A stretch of DNA of 64,000 bases from Prostheceraeus crozeri (Eukaryota > Platyhelminthes > Polycladida > Euryleptidae): NCBI GenBank assembly GCA_907163375.1, contig CAJQUW010012929.1, positions 62,001 through 126,000 of the forward strand, written 5' to 3'. The notes under the pieces are model-generated. The model was not told the origin of the DNA, did no database searches, and was given only the letters and a program-made list of their open reading frames with translations. Positions within the stretch are counted from its first letter, which is position 1; the number at the start of each line of letters is the position of its first letter. This document shows, piece after piece, positions 57,886 to 64,000 of the stretch. Both the position numbers and the translations under genes were made by a program.

Positions 57886-58218
57886 GTCTATTTAAATTAG
57901 CGGCCGCGGTTGCTAAAACCGGTCGGTCAAATGGCCAGCAAAAACCGGCCGTTGGTGCCAGCCGACGGACGGTTCCAACCACGCTATGCCCCTTAAAAGG
58001 ACAAGGGAAACAGTCAGTCACTGAAGTCACCAAAGCGGATAAAATAATTACTGAAGCGAACAGTTTTTATCTAGGCGCCATTAGAATCCAACGATTTCTA
58101 TTGGTTGGAGTGCGACTTTCAAACGTTGTACGTTATCAATGACTTTTGTGAGAATTGTGTGATCCTTGACCTCTACGTATATACACGTATTTTAAAATTA
58201 TTCAACACGGCATATTAA

Positions 58219-58577
58219 CCCATTGAACGCGGTGGCATATATGCCAGCTAACTTGCCACCATTTATGCTTCATTTTACCGGTGAAAATTCGTTTTTCGGA
58301 TCATTTCTTTTTGACAAAACATAACTTAGAATGATGTTCAAGATTTGTGATGTGAAATCACTTTTTCAATTTCGTCCATTTGGCGGGAAATTCAAATTGC
58401 TTTTCAAAATGGCGTGGAAAAATCTTAGTTTTGGTAAGTTGAGCAAAGTATTAAATTTTGAGCTTTCAAAATCTTTTCGTGTCCATGTATGTTTTATTTG
58501 GCGTATTTTCTAACCCTATGCACCAGTCTGACATTCAAATTCGACTTAGTTCAGTGACAATGCAGCAATGCGTACTG

Positions 58578-58612
<35 letters not shown>

Positions 58613-59889
58613 ATCGCGTAATCCGCTACTGTGAATGCCAGAATAAGTATCCCTTTCAGATAGAAACCTCAGCGATTCATGCGCTGTATGATTTAATTAA
58701 CAATGAAGATGATAATATTAGAATATACCCCCGTTATGAGATGTGAAGACAGTGCAGAGACAGAGGTAAAGAGGACGAAGGTGGCCTTGACGATGATGTA
58801 TCAAGGAGGCCAAATTTGTACATGTACCTACAAATATGAACATGTCTATCGAATGTCTTCTATTATCTTGCATTATGTGCAAGTCTTGTGCAAGGTATTG
58901 TAGGAAGTTAACGACATGTGATATCAGGATCGACCTCAGTAGGCCTACCCATGGTTTGAAAACGATAGCCATTCTGATCACACCTGCACCATTATTTGCT
59001 TAAGAAGCTTCGTAGTTGCTATTCCTATAACATTCTACTCCTAGTGTAAACCAGCATGTTAATTTTTTTGAAGACACGACCTTTGATTATTTTCGTCTCT
59101 TGTGATGCAGGGTAAGCATGATTTTGAATATTACACGGTACATGCGAAAGCTATTTTCAATAATTTTCTTTTATTTCAGAATAGGAACACATGGCGCCCA
59201 GTTAAGTTAACGATCATGGTCAAGACGAAGAAGACAATTATAAAGTCTAAAAAAGATATAAGATAATTGCATTGTAGATGCCGGACGTCAGAATTTCTCG
59301 GTAGCAATCCGCAAAGATGGTAGGCCTACCGCTGGATAGTCACACCTAAGCAGCTGCTGCGCCCTGACTCAAGTTCTTTCACAAACGAAATGCTACAAAT
59401 GCGGTGTGGGATTGTGAGACAAGTGTTTCAGAGCATGCCACATTTGGTGACTTATTTTATGACAACATGAACTGTTGAGCATACATTCACCAAGATAGTC
59501 GTTTTACTGAGCAAAATAGGCCTACTAAAGAGAAACTTTCTGATATAAGTGCATGTGCAGTTTTTGAGGCTGTTATATACTGCTGTAAGATTTGTTTTAT
59601 ATCATGCAACAATTACACAAATTATTTTTTGAGTAAAACTAAAAATAAAAGTTGCAAATTATACATTACTCTCATCTGAATTCGATTTCCATGTAGCCTA
59701 CATGTAGCTGAATAATTTTCAGGGCAGTCAAAAGGAGTCATGGAGGTGTAGGTGCAGTTTTGAAATGCACGAAAGGTGATGTTCGGAAATGTGAAATTTT
59801 TTTTTACAAGGATGTTCTGGCCCGCCACCCTCCCCAACCAAGCACAACAAAAAGCACCAGGACAAAATTGGTTTTGGCAGTGTAGCGAT

Positions 59890-59949
<60 letters not shown>

Positions 59950-60080
59950 ATCTTCGAAATCGATCCGTAATTGCTCGCATCCATTCTACATATGAAAATA
60001 TTCATGCTTCGTGATGTTTCAAGCTATGTTGATTGATACAATTCGAAATATGCAAAGAAATCACAGCCGCGTTTAATGGG
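58219..60080. mobile_element. Non-autonomous piggyBac-type element with palindrome-derived (TA)n tracts
   Basis: TTAA at 58215-58218 and 60081-60084 flanks 14-bp TIRs CCCATTGAACGCGG and its complement (CCGCGTTTAATGGG) with one mismatch. The palindrome TGGCATATATGCCA follows the left TIR at 58233-58246. No transposase frame is found in the 1,862 bp. Two (TA)n tracts inside (about 58580-58609 and 59893-59946) both run into ATGCCATC, and the second is bounded on both sides by GATGGC/GCCATC. The tracts therefore look like expanded copies of the palindrome centre. Confidence 0.75.
59887..59952. repeat. (TA)n tract inside an expanded palindrome
   Basis: GATGGCATATAT...ATATGCCATC is a perfect palindrome whose centre is a TA run of about 50 bp. 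The flanks equal those of the subterminal palindrome at 58233-58246. Confidence 0.8.
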
Positions 60081-60084
60081 TTAA

Positions 60085-61120
60085 ATAATCTTATTGCATG
60101 CTTCAAACTTAGGTGATAAAATGAGCAATTGGATTTCAAAGCAGCAATTTGCAGTGCCAGTTGCAATTGAAACTGGAACCTCAACTACCTGAGCATTTGA
60201 CGTTGATCGTGGAATATTGTTTGATAATTGAAAGGCATGCGATATGTTTTGATTGAACTTGCACAGGTGTCGCAGAAAGTCTTTGAACACCAGCTGAAGT
60301 GAAAAGTTCATGACATAGTATTTGGCGAACTGTCTGTTCCAACCTCGTGGTTTTTAATGCAGGTTGTCCGGACAAATTCATCTCTATGTCATTCATCTTC
60401 AAGATAAGGCATGAAATTTGAAAGATAGTCAGTCTGAATAAAAAAGACGGCATAGATTTCGATGTTAGATCAAGAATTTCTATTTCACGCAATTCCGTGA
60501 TAATGCATTTAAATTGAATAGTTATCAATGATTCTATTGAAATTTAATGCTATTGAAATTGGTTGCCTTATCTTGAACTTGATTACCTTATTAACGCGAA
60601 CGTTCCTTTGCATTGAAGCCTGTTGACACATGATTGAAATTGGTGTCGATGTCGATGGTCTTTGTAATTGCATGACTTATCTTGAACTTGCATGCGTTAG
60701 AATTGAAATGTCTCTGGAAAATCTGTAAACTCTGAAGACTTGCATTCAAACTTCGGCGTAGAGAATTCTCCATTGATTTCGTAAATCCCAGGAATTCCCT
60801 CAACGTAAAAGAAGTGAATATCACTTCAGTGACTCATTTCAAATCAAGTTTAACACACGGGGACATAAAGGTGTCCAGCGTGGACCCCGGAGCTATATTT
60901 TTTGTTTCGCATTTCTGTTGAGGATCAACTGGTCACACCAAGACTGACTCTGCAAATGATAGCTCTTTCCAATTGAAAAATTAAGAAAATTATTTAATAT
61001 AAGGTAGTCTATATTAACAACTCGGCATAAATGAATCCTCAATGTGAAAGCTATCGTTGTATATTAATAGTTCGAAACTAAACATGGAATGCTGCCCAAG
61101 TTTTTGCAGCAGTAATTAGT
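60085..61120. other. Intergenic, degenerate internal repeats
   Basis: The phrase TTATCTTGAACTTG occurs at about 60568 and 60688, with other GAAATTGG words between. Short minus-strand frames here look repetitive rather than coding. No gene called. Confidence 0.4.
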
Positions 61121-61129
61121 GAGTTTCAG

Positions 61130-61790
61130 ATCTCCACAACTGTTCTGAGAGTCGGAGATCGTAAGACTCCGGTGCCTATTCCCGATAGGGGTGTAGGTAA
61201 AATTACAATAGTGAGCAGATGTAGGGGTTCTACTACACGGAATAAATCAATCTCAGTAAAACTAGCTCTCTGAGGTTGTGTTGCAGGAGTAGACATCGTT
61301 AAACCACCTCTTAGGTCAACTGATTTGGAACCAAATGTCGTTGACTTATATATAAAAGTATGAGTGAGTTTGAGATCTTCACAGCTGATGAGAGTCGAGG
61401 ATCGTAATTCATTATGACTCCGATGCACTACAAACCGCTCACTACCAAACACATATGAGGAATGGAAGAATAGATTTTTAATTAGCCAATCACAAAAGGA
61501 GTTGTTTGTATCGATACATGCCAACCGATGCGAATATATACCACAGGAAGTTAATATTCGGGTGCAAAACCTGCCAAATCTCTGTAAATATACGAGAATC
61601 TCGTATCAATTGCTAGTTCCAAGTTGTCTGTGAATTTGACATCAATTTGGATTGAATTTTCGTATGCAGCAAGTTAAAGTGTAGGCCTATTCCCGATAGG
61701 GGTGAGTGAAATAGCAAAAGTGAACAGATTTAAGGGTTCTCTAACAATTTCTAACCAAATGTCTTTAACTTATAAAAACATGCAAATGCA
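61130..61790. repeat. Diverged direct-repeat region
   Basis: CCTATTCCCGATAGGGGTG occurs at about 61176 and 61686, each followed by TGA.CAGAT.TA.GGGTTCT and later CCAAATGTC.TT.ACTTATA. GTGAGTTT.AGATCT.CACA repeats at 61120 and 61363. Old copies of one repeat family; no coding region. Confidence 0.5.
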
Positions 61791-62343
61791 AATGCATGAA
61801 AAATTTGCAAATGTCAACGTATTGGATAAATTAAATTGATGCTTGCACTTATCTTAGAATGTATTGTTAATCAATCCGAACGTTGATCGTTAGATCTAAG
61901 GGAGAAGGTGATGGAGCTTGACGGCATGATTGCGAGGAGTTTACTCGGTTACCAGCAATCATTGTAGGCCTATTTAGATGCTTTGATATCTAAGTTACCT
62001 ACATAGAGCTTTCTTTAGTTTTCACAAGACGATGACGATATGAAGACCGCTAATCACACTGTCAAAAGTGATAATGAAAATCGTTCAAATAAATAAAGTT
62101 CTAAAATCAACTTTTGTCAAAATACATGGACCGAAAATAAATGGTCTTCAAACTAATTAAATTCCTTACTTTCAGAGTCGATTGGATGAAGATTGTCGTG
62201 TAGATTGTCGTCCAGATAGGGATAATTTAGTGCATGATTAGAAGTTGCTTGATTTGAGACCATGAGCTCGTATATTCAAGAGTTAAAAGATTTTCTTTGA
62301 TGACCATGAAGTACATTATTTTTCATGGATAATTTGATATTTG
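61791..62343. other. Intergenic, no gene recognised
   Basis: No supported feature besides TAGGCCTA at 61965-61972. Confidence 0.45.
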
Positions 62344-62347
62344 TTAA

Positions 62348-64000
62348 GTCTTTCAGTACCAGTGGGTCCTGCGGGACCCATGCACATAGGAAAAATAATT
62401 CCGTCCCCATTGATTTTCTATGTGAATATGATTGCAGTCTTTGGCATATATTTTCCGGTGTTGTGCACGAAACAATGTAGTGGAGATACGATATAATCAG
62501 CTGTGAATTATCGACGGCCTAGGTCGACGTTTGACGCTACGTGTCTGAAAATTAGTCAATCTCAAGGATTTCCAGAGCTTGCAACCGTTTTACAAGTGGG
62601 TCCTGAGGGACCCACTGGTACGGAAGTTTCGCTTGACACAAGAGACATGAATTTCAGTTATCAAGAGCAAACTGCCTGATGTGATGTCTAAAAATATATC
62701 TGACTTCAATGACTGCCAACCGAAGTTGTCTTTGTTCAATGCAACTCAGCCATTGAACGATAATAAATCTGCAGCCTTGTTCAGCGCATACCGTGCATAT
62801 AAGCAACAATCATCACAACATCTTCACATTCTTCAGCGAACTGATTGTTTGTGTGACTATGCCGCGTCACCAGAGAAGAAATTTTGTTCTGACTGCATAT
62901 GATGTTCTGCAAATGCTAGATGCCGACGACAGTGACGAAGAAGGACTTATGGAGATTGACGAGGAGGACGTTGCGTTTCTCAATGATAATGTCCCCGAAG
63001 GGCCGAATGAAGTTCTCGAGGTGGGCATCGACGACGCAGGAACTGATGAAGTTCAGATGGAACATGAGCCCTCCGAGAGAGAAGTGACTTTTCTCTGGTC
63101 AAAGCGGTTTCCATCCCTCGTCACAACAGCCCCAAAACCAGGACTTGCGGAGCTCAGGGTTACTTTCAACAATGTCTCCTTCCCGAACCCCTCAACAATA
63201 TTCAAAGCAGTTTCTCGATTTGGACCTTTATTGAACAACATCCTCATTCCGGAAGCTATACTTTACATGCAGCAGAAAGGTGAGATCTTCACTGCTGACG
63301 AGGAAGAAATGGATGCATTTATCGGGATCATTTTCGTCATGTCCTATCACCGTCTTCCCGACATGAACCTATATTGGTCAGTGAATCCAGACGTTCGGGT
63401 TGCTGCAATTGCTGATGTCATGACGCGCGCAGCCGATTCTTTGAAATCAAGATAGCCCTGCACTTTAGCAACAACGAGGATGCCGTTGACAAGAATTATC
63501 CAGACCATGATCGGGCCTGGAAAGTTCGTCCACTGCTCAACCACTTCAACGAGGCTTTCCAGGCGGCCCTCTCACCTACCGAGGAACAATCGATTGATGA
63601 GAGGATGGTTAAATTCAAGGACCAGTCGCTAATGAAGAATATGAAAGAGACGTCGATTGGTGTCGTAACGACTCGAAAACAGGTTACGTCTTTGAGATTG
63701 ACATAAACCCCTGAAAGAACAAGTCTCGAAAAGTCGGACTTCCAGAAGCTGTCGTACTACAGCTACAAGGAAGATTACTGGAAGGAACATCCGCATTTAC
63801 ATCGACAAGTTCTACACGTCACCAAGCAAGATGAAGTAAGACACCATCTTCTGTACGGGAACCGTAAGACACAACCGAAAAGGAATGCCGAAAGACTTTA
63901 TTGCCGACAAAAGTATGGCCCGCGGTGCCGTTGATGCCAGACACTGTAATGGAATGTACTCGTATACAACCAAATGAGCGGACAACAAAGCGGTTTATCT
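62348..64000 (+). mobile_element. piggyBac-family transposon pB3, cut by the window end
   Basis: TTAA at 62344-62347 is followed by GTCTTTCAGTACCAGTGGGT and the near-palindrome TGGGTCCTGCGGGACCCA (62363-62380). An inverted copy, AGTGGGTCCTGAGGGACCCACT with GGTACGGAAG, lies at 62595-62626. The decayed transposase gene follows. The right end lies beyond the window. Confidence 0.75.
62859..64000 (+). pseudogene. piggyBac transposase of pB3, decayed and incomplete
   Basis: Starts at ATG 62859 (MPRHQRRNFVLTAYDVLQML), then a strongly acidic region (DADDSDEEGLMEIDEED), FIGIIFVMSYHRLPDMNLYW and IADVMTR. A frameshift near 63430 moves to FFEIKIALHFSNNED, then DRAWKVRPLLNHFNEAF and EEQSIDERMVKF (first catalytic Asp, 63596). 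Further frame changes precede TGYVFEIDI, GLPEAVVLQL, IRIYIDKFYTSP (second Asp region), TVRHNRKGMPKDF and ADNKAVY (third Asp region) at the window edge. At least four breaks. Family assignment is firm from block order; the copy is dead. Confidence 0.8.

Noticed and set aside
61126-61524. 132-codon minus-strand gene
   Set aside because: It lies within a diverged direct-repeat region and its sequence follows the repeat, not a protein pattern.

Overview
The window looks like nuclear DNA of a marine invertebrate animal. It is AT-rich, the ORFs lack operon order or ribosome-binding sites, and there is a metazoan-type rhodopsin-class GPCR at 33365-34417. The rest is a dense, nested pile of transposable elements. 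I cannot fix the phylum from sequence alone. The palindrome TAGGCCTA is dispersed far above chance. The only convincing host gene is the single-exon GPCR; I found no tRNA, rRNA or CRISPR array.

Layout. 1-8430 is almost gene-free, with a TGACGC-type repeat island and hairpins. 8432-11737 is a nearly whole piggyBac element between TTAA duplications. 15744-20317 holds two Penelope-like elements head to head, forming an inverted repeat with arms of about 2.2 kb. 20867-32671 is a graveyard: a Penelope fragment, foldback elements, two opposed LINEs, a P-element transposase fragment and scraps of two unclassified transposases. After the GPCR come a longer copy of one unclassified transposase (35700-37920), a small inverted-repeat element, another Penelope GIY-YIG fragment and a LINE fragment.

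The most interesting part is 42618-56820. Two DNA transposons (42618-46197 and 51683-55034) encode a RAG1-like transposase. The N-terminal cysteine-rich region resembles the RAG1 N-terminus. The core carries the DG.G motif, a D followed 19 residues later by CxxC, an HxxxxH pair, and SE...ES. Spacings nearly match the RAG1 active site. Their termini share CACRGTG, which includes the RSS heptamer CACAGTG, and each lies between 4-bp target duplications (TAAG, GGAT). From memory they fit the N-RAG-TP/Chapaev branch rather than ProtoRAG. The second copy sits inside an older piggyBac transposase gene (50677-56820), which itself abuts the end of another piggyBac remnant.

A second theme is that five different TTAA-type (piggyBac) ends here each carry their own subterminal palindrome, often repeated in inverted orientation. 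In the non-autonomous element 58219-60080 the palindrome TGGCATATATGCCA appears to have grown into (TA)n microsatellites. The window ends inside a third decayed piggyBac (62348-64000).
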